Positions 1 to 12,031 of a stretch of DNA of 64,000 nucleotides are shown in pieces. The stretch is from Stylonectria norvegica (Eukaryota; Ascomycota; Sordariomycetes; Hypocreales; Nectriaceae): NCBI GenBank assembly GCA_014621405.1, contig JAANBC010000076.1, forward strand, positions 1-64,000, written 5' to 3'. Numbering within the stretch: position 1 is the stretch's first letter; every line of letters begins with the position of its first letter. Both the position numbers and the translations under genes were made by a program. Under the pieces are notes generated by a model. It was not told the origin of the DNA. It worked only from the letters and a program-made list of their open reading frames with translations, and did no database searches.

Positions 1-918
1 GCTGTGAGTGGCCGGTGGTCGAATGCCGATGCGCTGTAAGAAGCTCAACGTGATGCAAGGATCAACATACTAATTGCAGTAAAAGAACGAGAATTCCATC
101 CTTCAATGCCTCACTTGGGTGGGGCGTTGAATTATATGCGCTACGTGCCAAGTTGCGAAACGACTTCCAAATAACAAGCAACACCTAAGAGACTACTACG
201 CAAAGCAGTCTAGAACAATGCAGCAACAAAACCTTCATTCAGTCATCAGTATTTCCCGCCGCATCAAGCCTGCTACAATCTCTATCTGCCTCCTCCGAGT
301 CTCAACCTCGACTCTGCCTCTCGCCCCTCTGTCCTCACTCCTCTTTGGAACCCTGATACATTGCGATCTTTGCCAAACAGAAACATGTTGCGTCCAACTT
401 AGCCAAATAACATTACACCAGCTGATTCTCTCAGACGAAGACGCCGCCAACCCCAACCCCCCCCCCCCCTCCCCCGGACAACCGCGGCCGTCCACAACGC
501 GCCAAGCACAAAAGTACTTCCAGAGGGTTCGAACAATACAGGTACCAAGGGAAATCGTCATCACTGTTCGTGGATGTTTTTCTTTCTTTTTCTTCTTTTT
601 CTCCTTTGTGACAGTGTGTGCAGTAGGTGCGGGGGACGGTAGTTCTAATAAAAAAAGTAGGAAAGTCGTGAACCAAGGATATGGTTAAGTAGGTGATTAT
701 AAGCCTCCGAGGCTGCGCGTTGCTCTGGTCATGGTCTGATTACAAAGATCCACGAGTGTGTTGGTGGTTAAAGAAAAGTCGTGAGTATCGTGAGTAAGTC
801 CGTGAGGATATCGTCGTCGTAACGGGTATTAATTTGTTTAGCGAGTGACGTAGTTTTACCCAAGGCCACCAGGATGGAAAATGGGTTTGTTGCCTTGGTC
901 AACAGACAACTTCGATCG
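1..918. other. Intergenic DNA downstream of apsA
   Basis: No gene is seen here. The stretch holds a 13-base C run near 457-469 and a T/C-rich tract near 577-606. The open frames across it consist of low-complexity residues and none shows a recognisable domain. The last part (about 770-918) probably includes the apsA 3' untranslated region. Confidence 0.5.
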
Positions 919-3900
919 TTACGCTCTGGAGCGCACAGAAGCCAGCGGCGTGTTAGAGCTTGACTGGCCGGGGGGGTGAGAGTGGGCGTTGTTATTAGAA
1001 CGGCCCTTCTTGAAATGATGGTGAAGGGTTCCGACATCATGTTTGCCTACAGTTTGGTTAGCCAAAGGCATCGGTCACTGACATGCTCCGTTATCTTACC
1101 ATCACAACAGGCCCGGACATTCTCGAGACGGTCAGCTTCCCTATCTTGACGCTCGATCATCTCTCTTAAATCCTCGGCGCTGTCGTGAGTTTCGCTGGCT
1201 TCGTATATGCTGAGGTTCTGCGCACTCGGGGCTCGGCTGCGCCGGCTCGAGAAGGTCCCTGAAAGCCCTTGCCCGGATTTCCAGTAACCACTAAGCTTGC
1301 TCAGTGTTCCGCCTCCTGATTGACGGTGTGGCGTAGACGCCTTGTGCGGCGTGGGCGTCAGCGTCGGAATGTTCATGGACATGCCGACAGCGGGCGACTC
1401 GTTGCGCGTCGTGCGAGAACGGTACGACGACAAAGACGGGGGAGCCCGGTTGCCGTTGGCGGCACGTCGACCGAACTGAGGGTTGAACTCATCAACGTCT
1501 TCACGTGTAATGTTCTCCGCCAGTTCCTCAGTATCAGACTGGCCCTCGTTGTTGGTTCTGAGTAGGAGATATGAGAGGGCGTTGAACCAAGTCTCGTGGC
1601 GTTGGCCAGTCGTACATGTGAACTTGATGGTTCTCCCGGGGGAGATCACCACCAAGCTCTTGCGGTGGAGGCCAGGCGGCATCGGGTTGTCGTCGGTGAC
1701 GACTCGGACAGCCTCAATGGCGACGCTCTTGGCCTTGAGCTCGGTGCGTCCCGCCGTCGACGGGTCCCGATCGCTCCAGTACAATGTCCGAGTGTAAGGA
1801 TGCACCCAGAAGTACCGTCGGTGCCGGTTCTCTGACATCTCACCGCGACCAGTCTTGCGTGTGTACTTCCACAAGTACTCTCCAATCATTGTCTGGGTAA
1901 TGGCTTGGATCATTCGGGGATCGGTGTTGGGCCCGAAGCCAGTTGGGTCAATGCCCATGTCGCCGGGCCGCATGTTAAACCTATTATCGATTTCCGATGC
2001 GAACGAGGATACAGACGATTGCCTAGATCGTGCCGTAAGCTTCCCAGGGGACTGAACCTCGAGGTTCTCGCGTGTCAGACCAGTACGGCCAGCACGCGGC
2101 GTGGGAGTGCCACGAGCAGACATCGGAGACATGGGTCTGACCTGGCTCGGTGTCGTAGGGCGCTGCTTGAGGGCAGAAGCTGGCCACAGCGGTGGTCCCA
2201 TATTTCCCTGAGCTCCGTGGGCCGAACCTGATCGAGCTGCTTCTATGACTTGACGGTGGTTCGGCGGGAGAGGGGGGGCATCTTGTATAGATGTTCTGCC
2301 GCTAGTAGCACTTCCGGGCCTACGAACGGGGCTGCTGTCAAACACAGCATCGTCGGCCGACTTCCCTTTGCGGCGGCTTGGGCTGCCGAAGCTGTCCTGT
2401 GATCGGCGGCGGACCCGGACTGTTCCAGATGTGCCATTTGTTCCCGGGGTCCCAAAGCTGGTAGCTGACATTTCCCTGTCGTACCCGTAGGATCGAGCCC
2501 TGGCCTTAAACATCTCATCAATAGTGTCGGCAGTCAGAGCAGTTTGCGCGCCTTGGTCACTAGTTGGAATCGGTGCTTTGCGCACGGGACGAACATTAGA
2601 GTTGCTGGACATTTCCTTGAATGGCCTTTGAGACTCAGGCGTTTCTGCGTCGGGGCTGTTTCGGAGAGACTGTCTTGTCTCATCCTCGGCGATGAAAGGC
2701 GAGGAGTCTCGTTTCTTGCTTCTGACTGGAATTGGCACAAATTTATCCTTAGTAGGTGTCTCCGGGGCGTCTTGCTGCATGAATGGGGAATTCATGTCTC
2801 TTGGAAGGATGAAACCATCTCTTTTAGGGCTCCGAGGTGAGATCGGCAGCGTCTCAATTGTTTCAATAGGAGAGAACCCAAAGTTCCGGACGCTGGGGGA
2901 CTTGTACAGTGGGTGGCTTGGCTCTACTCCCTCGGTGGCAATGGAGGATAATCCCAAAGTTGGCAGGCGAGGTAGTGGTTCGAGAATTGGTGTAACGTTC
3001 TCTGCAACCATAGGAGACATAGCAAGGAATGGTGACAGCCTTTCGGGCTCAGACACCGGCTCAACATGCTCCGTCGAAATGTTGGAGTAGTTCAAGGCAG
3101 CAGGAGGTACCACCACTTGCGGCTCTTCCCTTGGTTCCCAATGCTCGGCGAAGATCGAGGACATATGAAGCGATGGCGGCAGTATGACCACTTCAGGCTC
3201 ACTGAGTGGTTCAACATTCTCCATGCTTAACGAGGAGAGCGTAAGTTCTGGAATTTCCGGGGCAATGGGCTCGATGTGCTCGCGCTGAATTGACGATAGG
3301 CCGAGAATTGGTGACTCGGATTGCGGTTCAATGATCGGTTCAACGTGCTCTCTTGAGATGGTTGACATGCTGAGCTGTGGCAACTTGGGAAGCACAGGCG
3401 CCGGCTCCGCAATCGGTTCAACGTGCTCTCTCGAGATGTTTGACATGCTGAGCTGCGGCACTTCCGGGATGATTGGTGCCGGGAGTACTACCTCAGGTTC
3501 AGCAATCGGCTCAACGTTGTGTACTGCGAGACTGGACAAGCTGAGCTGTGGAGGAGCGACTTCGAGCACGGGCTCAATGACAGGTTCGACAGCCTCTGAA
3601 AAGACCATGGATAGACCGAGATGTGGTAGCTCGGGCTCCATTTCGGCAATCGGCTCCACATGTTCTCTTTGGATACCTGACAAGCTGAGTTCGGCAAGTA
3701 CAGGAACTATAGGCTCAGGTTCGGGCTCCGCGATAGGTTCGACATGTTCAGTCAAGATGCTTGACAGAGCGAGCGTTGGTTCAAGTGCTCGAACCGGCTC
3801 AACTTGTTCTCCTGATATTGTTGAAAAGCCGAGCTTTGGTCTCGACGCGACGATTGGTTCAATGTGCTCTCTCGAAATGGAAGACATGCCCAGTGCCGGA

Positions 3901-6900
3901 CGAGTTGGTGCCACAATGGCAGGCTCGGCAACAGGCTCCAGCGATTCGGCAAGGATGTGGGATATGCTCAGAGAAGGAGCTGGCACTTCAGGCTCCGGGA
4001 TAGGATCCACAGTCTCCGTTGAAAGATTTGTCAGAGACAACTTGGGAAGCGGCTCCACGTACTCGGCCACAGGATGCAAGCCTTCAGCAGCTATAGCAGA
4101 GAAGCTCAACGTAGGGAGGGGCTTAATCGGCTCAGCAACAGGTTCCAGGCCCTCGGCTACTATAGTTGAGAAGCTCAAAGGAGCAAGTGGTTTTTCTGGC
4201 TCCGCACGAGGTTCGATGCTCTCGCTCCAAATCGATGTCGTAGACAAGGCAGGAGGAGGCACTTCAGGCAGCGCTCGAGGTTCGTGATGCTCGGCAAACA
4301 TGCTCGACATACTCAACACCGGAGGAGGGATCTCAGGCTCAGCCATAGGTTCTAAATGCTCGGCAGTGATAGCCGCAAAGCTCAAAACAGGGGGCGGGGT
4401 GGCAACGGGCTCGACACTCTCTTGCCAAATGGATGTCATAGACAGCGCGGGAGGTGGAGTTGCTGGTTCTGCAACAGGATCGAATGCCTGGTTCCAGATA
4501 GGCACCATGGACAGAGCTGGGGGAGACGAAAGCACTGGTACCTCCTCAAGTGGCTCAATGTCCTCCGAAGATATGGAGGACATGCTCAGTGTAGGAGGTA
4601 TTTGCAAGATTGTTGGCAGCATGGTAGGTGGCGCCGGGAACTGTGCCAACTTCTTCTCCATATCAGGATCGTACTGCGCTCCAGCATCACTGTAAGACAT
4701 GGATACTGGGCGAGAAGATCCATCCTCGCGGATGCTGGGCCATGACAAGAGAGACCCGCGGTTGTCTGAGGGGCCCACAACGGACTCCATGGACATGGGT
4801 CGGTCCCTAGCAACCACACTCACTGGGGAGCCTGGCATCGACTCATCTTGGCCTTCTGTCATTATGCTGGAATCGGCCAGCGTCGGAAGTTCAATATCAT
4901 GAAGGCTAGGCAGAATTTTGACAGGGTCCGTCATGACGCCACTGTCAACCATAGCGACCTTTCCAAGTGTAGGCATAGTAGGTGGTGGTGTGAATGCGCG
5001 ACTGATCGAACCTGGTGTGCCGGACCGAGTGCCACTTCGACTAGGGGTAGCTGCTGCAACAGACTCATCGTCACTACCCTCAAAGTCTTGCAGCTCAGCA
5101 AAGAGGCTCTGGCCAGCTTGCGGCGTATCCCCAGCACTACTTGCGAAACTAGCCGGGCTACTTCGAAGAGCTGGCTCTTCGCTTGCCTGTCTTGATGACC
5201 GAGAGAATGGTCCACGGCTAAGTCGGAATCGGCTGCTTCTCTGAGAAGAGGAATTCCCAGTAGGTGTTCGCATGATGGTGAAGTCGTCTTCATCGGCCGA
5301 GGTAGACGCTGTGCTGTGGAAAGAATCCCGATTCCCGGGTCGTGCCAAAGCCATGGGCAGGCTCGGGGGGCGCTTCATCCTGCCAAAGCCACGAGACATA
5401 CTCTCAGTTTCAGTCTCAGCATCACTCCCAGAGAACTCCTCGTTGACGGTCAAGAAATCTTCCGTTTCTGTGCCCCGCTCATTGGCAGTTTCAAAGGCAG
5501 ACTCGCTTGCTTCGTTGGCCGTATCAAATTGATCGCTATTGTCGGTAGGAATCGCCAAGTTTTCGCTTTGGCGCATAACAGGACTGGAGGTGATGGAGGG
5601 CGAAGTCCCGGGGGACAATTCTTGGTGGTCCTCCCAGTCGGGATCGGTATGAATAACCTCTTGCCTGCTAGAACGGAAATTGCCCAGGAGACGCGGTACC
5701 CTCTTAGATTCTCTAGATTCGGTCTTGCGGTTCTTGCGACTGGAAGAGTTTGCGCCAGAATCGGTCCTCACCTTCTCCAGATCATCACGTAGGTCCTGAA
5801 TAATTCTTCTGAGCTCCAACTTCTCTGTCTTCTCCCGGTGGAGAAGGCCTCGTTGACTCTGGATTGTCCGCTGAGCATGGTGCAGAGACGACTTCATGGT
5901 CTCGGTTTCAAGCATCGAATGCCTTGGTGTTCCCTTGATCGGCGATGGAGGAGGAGAATGTTCGGGTGTGATGTTATCAGCAGCGGATTCGCGGTCTTCT
6001 TCGCTCAAGCCTGAATTGGATTCTCGGTCTAGAATCCTCCCTCGTTGGGTAGAAAAGGCCCTGGCAAGCTCCTGGTTCTGGTGGGTAAGATCGTCGATCT
6101 TGCGTTGCATTGCGGACCGTTCGCCCTCTGCCATGGCAATATTGCGCTTGACAGTTCCCAGCTCTATGTCGTGATGCTTGATGGCAGATGTGTGTTCCTC
6201 GGACAGCTTCGAGTGCGAGAGCTTGACTTCATCGAGCTCCTTCTGGGCCGAGACCTTTTCGGCCTTGGAGATGTTCAGAGCTTGTGTAAGCTTCTTCTCG
6301 CGATCCGCAGCTTCCTTCTGTTGGGTAGACAGCTCTTGCAATCTAGTTTCGAGGTTCCAATTTTCTTCTTTGTAGCGGTGTTCGCTCTCATCAAGCGTCT
6401 TGGCTCGTTGTTGGAAATTCTCCGACTCGATTTCGAGCTTTGATTTGTCCGACTTGAGGTCTCTCAACTCCTCGTCTCGCTCCGAGAGCATGGCCTGCAG
6501 GTTGCGGACCTGGGCTAACAAAGAAGTGCTGATTTCGGCGGCAAACTCGATATCGTGAACGCGGTTCGAGGGCTGATTTCGGATTTTTCTGTTAGGTACA
6601 CTGAGCTTTGTAGGGGATCCGGTGGCTTGGCTTTCGAATTTAGACGGGCTGACAGAGCGCTGCTCAGATCGCTGGTCGGTGGGTTAGCCAACGTACTGGT
6701 AGCGATGTGAAATTAACATAGACTTACCCTTCCACTCCTACCCTCCTGTACGAAGGGTGAGCCAGGGTTGATCTCATTGCTAGGAACCCTCTGCTTGGGC
6801 AGAAACGCCCTCGCCGACTCCCTAGCCAGATCATTGTATTCCTTCTCAATCTCTACCAGTTTCTGTCGAAGCTCTGGGTTCATGTCATCCTCGGCCTGGA

Positions 6901-7201
6901 GCTTCTCCACCTCCTGCAACCGCTCAGTCAGAGCTTTCCGTTGGGACACGAGCGCGGTCCCAAGTTTTCCGGCCTCCTCGAGGCGGCGCTCTGTCTCGGC
7001 AAGATGAGCCTCCAATGCACGCTTTGCCTGCCTCGGAGAAGAGGCAGGGCCAGCGGCAAACAAGTCATTGTCGAAGGTAGAGTAGCGATGATGGGCGGGA
7101 GCAGGCGTGTTGGAAACGAAGGGGTCGTTGGCGCCGTCGGTGGGGGCTGGCAGGTTGGGTTTGTCGGAACCGAGCGAGGAGGCCATCTTGATCATGGCCA
7201 T
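919..7201 (-). CDS. apsA: ApsA/Num1-type cortical anchor protein with PH domain
   Basis: Large cortical protein that in fungi anchors dynein at the plasma membrane for nuclear migration and spindle positioning. Three exons read on the minus strand: 7201-6728, 6671-1100 and 1046-919, giving about 2057 residues. Intron 1 is GTAAGT...GACCAG with a GCTAAC branch site. Intron 2 is GTAAGA...TGTAG with GCTAAC, and its exon 3 restores a conserved-looking His-rich tail ending in a stop at 919. Visible domains in order: coiled coils at about residues 58-137 and 200-370; a Ser/Pro-rich linker; 24 degenerate repeats with core LSxSSIxxEHVEP at about 850-1415; a basic Ser-rich linker; and a PH domain at about 1750-1862 (GEYLWKYTRK... 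start, tryptophan near its end), which in this family binds phosphoinositides. Two more in-frame ATGs lie within the first six codons, so the exact start is uncertain. The family assignment is firm. Confidence 0.95.
2905..4600 (-). repeat. Tandem degenerate protein repeats inside apsA (24 copies)
   Basis: I count 24 copies of a unit with core L-S/G-x-S-S-I-x-x-E-H-V-E-P followed by a variable Pro/Glu-rich spacer of about 8-20 residues. The copies differ at most positions, so this is an old, diverged array and not a recent expansion. Such a central array is a known feature of Num1 (yeast) and ApsA (Aspergillus). Confidence 0.9.
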
Positions 7202-9475
7202 TCGGCAGCGGTGCTTCCTAGCAGAGCGTCGAAACCATTAAGCTAGCTTCGAACTGAGCAAGCCCGTCGCGGCTGGTGTGCGGTCGTGGTGTTGCCGTGA
7301 GACAGATTTCCTCCAAGGATCGAAGTTGTGCCACGAAAGCGCACGAGAGTGGTGCAGGCCGCAGCTGAAGGGGGGCAACTGCAGTTGCAGGGAGGCGATG
7401 GAAGACAAAGAGCAGGGCCGGCTGCAGGGAGACCAGGCGACCGCGCAAAACGGTAAGAAGGCGCGGGCAGCGAGGCGGAGAGAGGTTGAAGAAAAATGAG
7501 CAACAAAAGACCGAGTAAGTGAGGGTGTCGAACAGGGCGAGGAAGCGAGAAGCGTGAAGCGTGAAGCGATGGAAGCCTAAGGTCGGAGAACCTCAAAGCA
7601 AGCGTGTTACGGCGGTGCTCAACACGCTGGAATGTGTCGCCCAGATTTACGCGACAACGGCCTTTAGGTTGTTGTTGATTAAACCAAATTGGCGCTGGGA
7701 GCCGTTTGGCGCTTGTTCTGCCTCGACCACTGCCAGAGCCACAACGTCCAGGTACCGACAGACGATGCAACGCGCGCCAAAAGCCTCGGCGGTGGGGTTT
7801 CTCTTAGCTCTTATTAGCGTCACCAACGTTTCCGACCGTTAAGCGGCCGATGGTGGTGGGCGGTGATGACCGAGAGTGGTTTTCGAAGGTGGTGTACCGT
7901 GTACCTAAGCCAAAGTAGAAGTGAACTGTCGATGTGGTAGTCGAATCAGACAAGACGTAGCGTCGTAGGTATTGCAGCCTCCTAGGACGAGCTCCGTTTG
8001 GTCGAGGCGGTCTGCAGGGGAATGGAAATGGAACGGAAAAAGGGGAAAAGACGAGCAAGGTAAGGAAATGAGGGCAATGGGGAGCCAAGAAAAAATATTA
8101 AGACAAGGTTTTTGTAGCAGGGAGATGGACGGAGAATGAATGAGAGGAACAGAGAGGGAGAGGGAGGTGGAGTGGTCGAGGTTGAGCCAGCAGCGCGGTA
8201 ATCTGAGGTCTGAAGACTTGCTGAACCTGACAGCCACAAATAACAATAGCAGCGGGGAGAGGAGCCGAGACGAGGAGAAGCGGCGAGGACGAAGAGGGGA
8301 GAGATGACGGGGAACGTTCAACTGAGGGTTGAAGAAGAAAACGATGCAGCTCGCGCAAGGCTGCGAAATTGAGCTTGAACGCGGTGAGCGTCAATGGTCA
8401 GTGGCCGCCCCGTGTACTCCAGCTACCTTTAATATCAGTGCGTTCCAACAACCTGGAAGTGCGTGAGCTGTGCTGCAGGCACCATATGATTTCGGCAGCA
8501 GCTGGGACGTGGTGGAGCGTAGGACCTGACGGGACCTGATGGGACCTGGCTCATCACCAAGGAACTTGCAACAACCTGGTTCCTCAGGATGCAGGGGCCG
8601 GCACGAGATCCGTGGTGTTTTGCAGTCTTCCATCAGCATCAGCAGCCAGCGCAGAGCAACAACCACCTCAGCTAATCACACCCAAGGTAGGCATGGAAGC
8701 AAGCAATGCACTTGTCGTAGACTAGAGGCTAGCAGCAGAGAGCACAGTCGTACGTAGTAGATGATTAGTGTGGTTCATGTTATCAACACAGCAGCAGCTA
8801 CAGTAATTACAGCGCACGATTCGGAAAGTAAACACGCATTCCATGGCCTGTGATACTCCTTGCAATTACCAGGTACAACAACTTCCATGTCTCGTACAAC
8901 CAACTAAATGTACCATCTTGGAGACCAAGAAAATAAGAAGAAATCTAATCATCTAACAGCCATCATCGGCAAGAATAAAAATAGCATCCAACCCATACTA
9001 CCCTCTCTTTACATTCCGTCATCAAAACAAATCCGAAGAAACATCCATACGCTTAAAAGACGCGCCGAGTCTAGCGCATAATTAACCTCATCTCATTTCT
9101 CCAGAGCTGACCAGGGGTCTCGTCATCCAATTACTCCACCAACATGACCCAACCCTGCAATGGTGGTCAATGCGATAGAAGCATCCACATTGGCCCGGAT
9201 TGGTAGCGTGGTACGAAATACACGTCCATCTGGGTGACAAGAAACACCCTACACCTTCCATGAAGCGATTCCGAAGGCTAAAGAAACACCACCAGTATGA
9301 TCCCTAAATTGTTGACGAAAGTAACCTCTGAAGTGACACTCTCCTCTTTACTGAGTGATAGTGTTAGTGATCCAAACAATTGCGCTGGCGTTGTGGGGGC
9401 GTATTTGTTTGAATACCCGGAAATGTTAACTGTGGTGAATTTCAAGCGGATGTATGAAAGCAATTATCCCGACAC
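7202..9475. other. apsA upstream region, purine-rich tract
   Basis: No gene is supported. From about 8030 to 8340 the plus strand is strongly G/A-rich, so the apsA sense strand is C/T-rich, as is common in fungal promoters and leaders. The overlapping Ser/Pro/Leu-rich frames here reflect that composition. Nothing recognisable is seen between 8400 and 9475. Confidence 0.5.
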
Positions 9476-9973
9476 TCAAATGGATTCTCCCCAACGTTTG
9501 GCCTGTAAATATTCCGCCTCGATGTCATCCTGCGACTTGATGTCGACTGGGCTTGGACTATTTACTATAAGGGTGTGCTGGATTCGACGATGCTGGACTA
9601 AAAGGGCGATGTCGTTGAACACATGGATTGCTGCAGTGGCAACGTTTCCTCGTGATGTCGTGCATATCATTGTCTGATTCCAACTATAGCTCGGCCAGAA
9701 GTAGTGACCTCGCGAATGCGGCAGTGAGCGGAGTCTGTATAACTGAATTATCAGACTTGCATTTAAAGACTTCCATTCCAACCGTGTCGAACAAGAATGT
9801 GACAACCATGTCCTCTCTGTCCTTATTCAGGTTGAGAGAGATATATGTTCCGTGCCATCAGTCGCTCAGAACATAATCTCAGAAAGAGTTTTAAGCTTAA
9901 GTAGAGATAACTTACTTATTGGGGTCCATCGACGGTAATCAGGCTGGCTTGAAATCTTTAGATGAGGAGGCAT
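9476..9973 (-). CDS. Possible two-exon small gene, unknown
   Basis: Tentative. An ATG at 9973 opens 19 codons ending at a GTAAGT donor (exon 9973-9916). An acceptor ...AAGGACAG rejoins in phase with a 113-codon frame (exon 9816-9476) that ends with a charged tail (AEYLQAKRWGESI). The 99-base intron has normal fungal size. No domain is recognised, and codon use is more A/T-ending than in the firm genes, so this may be a decayed gene or chance. Confidence 0.25.
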
Positions 9974-11033
9974 GCTACTGGTAGCAGGATATTACAGATA
10001 AACTCCTCAACTGCCTCTAGAATGTTCAGTTGGAGAGGAATTAGATTAAGCCAGGATGGCCAAGGAATACCTGAAGTGCACAGTAAACATGTTGTCGTTC
10101 ACGTAGCCCATATTAGGCGCAACAGAAGAACAGCCGAAGTGATCTCAACCAGGCTCGTAGAGTGCGGAAAACATGCCATCCATGAATGTATGATCAAGTG
10201 CTGGTGTGATGTGGGACACTGACAACGCTGAGCATGCGTGATGGTGCGAGGTCGACGAGGAGAAGTAATAGAGGAACAAAAAAGTCAAGTAGGAATAAAA
10301 ACTTATACTCAATGTTTACAGCAATAAGAGCGTTGCCTCTGCCCAGACAGTTTTTCAAGGTTCGCCAAGGTAAGGCAGGTATGTGGGCCCGAAAGATCTC
10401 ACAGAGGCAGAGGCACGTCTGCGACCCGCGGGAAAATACTCAGCTTGCCCAACAGATTCAACCGCATGATTAAGAGTAGCCGACATCAATTAGTAGTACT
10501 CATGTAGTTCGTAACTCGAAAAAGACAGTATCCTTCGTCAATTGCTCAAAATATTCCCAACGCCTTTCGCCATTTCCAAAATCATAGTCTTTACTGGTCA
10601 ACCACCAGCGCTAGACAACCCGATAGAGTAGCAAGTGACTCAATGAGGGCTGTCCTATCCATTGCCATCAAATGCTTCCAAGCAACATGTCTGTGAGTGA
10701 AGCATAGAACGGCAATGGTAGGTCCGCTGCAAACCATTGTCAAGAGGGCCACTCGCACCAGCATCGATCATCCATTAATCATCATTTCCCCGTACGACCG
10801 CTTGTGAAGCGTCTTGTCAACACCTGGCATTGAGCCCAAAATTTCATCCCAAAACACATAGAAAACAACTCAAGCCGGTCACAAGAGAACAAGAGCTAAC
10901 CAAAAACTCCCGCCAGAAGTGCCAGCATCAGGGTATCACGCCGCAAGACCGCAGGCCTGACTGACGCCAGGCTGGAAAGATCGAGGCTCATCACTCGACT
11001 CTGCTGGAGCCGATTGCATCACGTTTCGGCTCT
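9974..11033. other. Intergenic, nothing recognised
   Basis: Mixed-composition DNA without a convincing frame on either strand. It separates the weak candidate at 9.5-10 kb from the small hypothetical gene that ends at 11034. Confidence 0.45.
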
Positions 11034-11706
11034 TCACACGTCGCAGGTCTGGCCCATCTGTCGACAACAGTTGTCGCTTCTGTCCGCGCGCTCCTCTGCA
11101 CACTCGTCACAATGGGTAGAAAGCATCAAGGGACTGATCCGGCCAGGTAAGCCGGGATTGTTGTTGCTCGAAGACGACGCATCGGGAGCGGGAGGAGGCG
11201 GGGACGCGGGTCGGTTTCTTGATTGTCGGGCGCGTTTCCTAGAGGCAATGATCTTCTTACCCAGACGCGTGAGCTCTTCCAAGTTGCTGATGACAGGACA
11301 GTCAAGCACGTCCATGGCGATCAACACTGCCTCGGATGCGGCCCGGAAGTCCTCTCGAACGGCGGCCGGGGTTCGGCTGATAGGGTATTCTTCCGCAACG
11401 GATCGGCCGTATCTTGAGCATCTCGATTGCTGGAGCTTGACGAGATACATCAATTCCTGGTCGAGGGTTTTGATGAAGCTCTGGTCGGCTGTGGATCCGT
11501 ACACTTGGACCGGCGTCGGTGGGCGACATTGGAGGAGACGCCCTTGCGTCTCAACCGTGTCGGGGAGGGGCTGTGGGAGAAGCTGCGGGCAAGACTATAC
11601 GACACATTAGTATCAAGACGGAGGCTGGCATCATCAAATGACCATGATGATCAAGCGATGGTCAAGGAGAACTTACTCCATCGTATTTGTTTCTCGGAGA
11701 TGCCAT
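11034..11706 (-). CDS. Hypothetical protein, two exons
   Basis: Exon 1 (11706-11677) encodes MASPRNKYDG up to a GTAAGT donor. The intron ends TACTAAT...GTATAG, a good branch site and acceptor, and exon 2 (11594-11034) continues in phase to a stop, giving about 196 residues. The middle (LDQELMYLVKLQQ, then RTPAAVREDFRAASEAVLIAMDVLDCP) looks helical and amphipathic. It is followed by a basic patch (KKIIASRKRARQSRN) that could be a nuclear signal, a Pro/Ser-rich linker, and a Cys-containing tail. I do not recognise the family. The gene is divergent from cwc24 with about 325 bp between start codons, so the two probably share a promoter region. Confidence 0.6.
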
Positions 11707-12031
11707 GGCGAGGTGGATTGGTAGATGAAGACGGCGTGAGACACAGCCCCGTTTTTCGCTGGAGCTATCCACATGGCTTGATGAGAAAGGCCAGACCTCC
11801 TGACTTGTCCCGCTGATTAAGTCATCTGGCGAATCACACCTCACTGAAAGCTGAGTCAGCCTCGTTGAAATGGCGCCATATGGGTCGCCAAGTCGCGCCG
11901 TCGGGCGATGAATTAAAGATGTGCAAGGTCATTGATTTCCAAGCCGATCCTCGTTAATTAACGACGGCCTCGCGTTCCTTCGTCATAACCCATATTTTCC
12001 CAGGAACACCAATTCGATTTCCCTAGACACG

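Noticed and set aside
218..688. 156-codon plus-strand frame with poly-Pro and poly-Phe
   Set aside because: The runs come from the C and T tracts; no domain or splice support.
3331..4287. 318-codon plus-strand open frame opposite the apsA repeats
   Set aside because: It is the antisense of the periodic repeat array; its Gly/Ser/Thr-rich repeated peptide follows from the sense repeats, so openness is a composition effect.
7243..8400. Several overlapping Ser/Pro/Leu-rich minus-strand frames
   Set aside because: They lie in the C/T-rich apsA upstream region, overlap in different frames and have no conserved motif.
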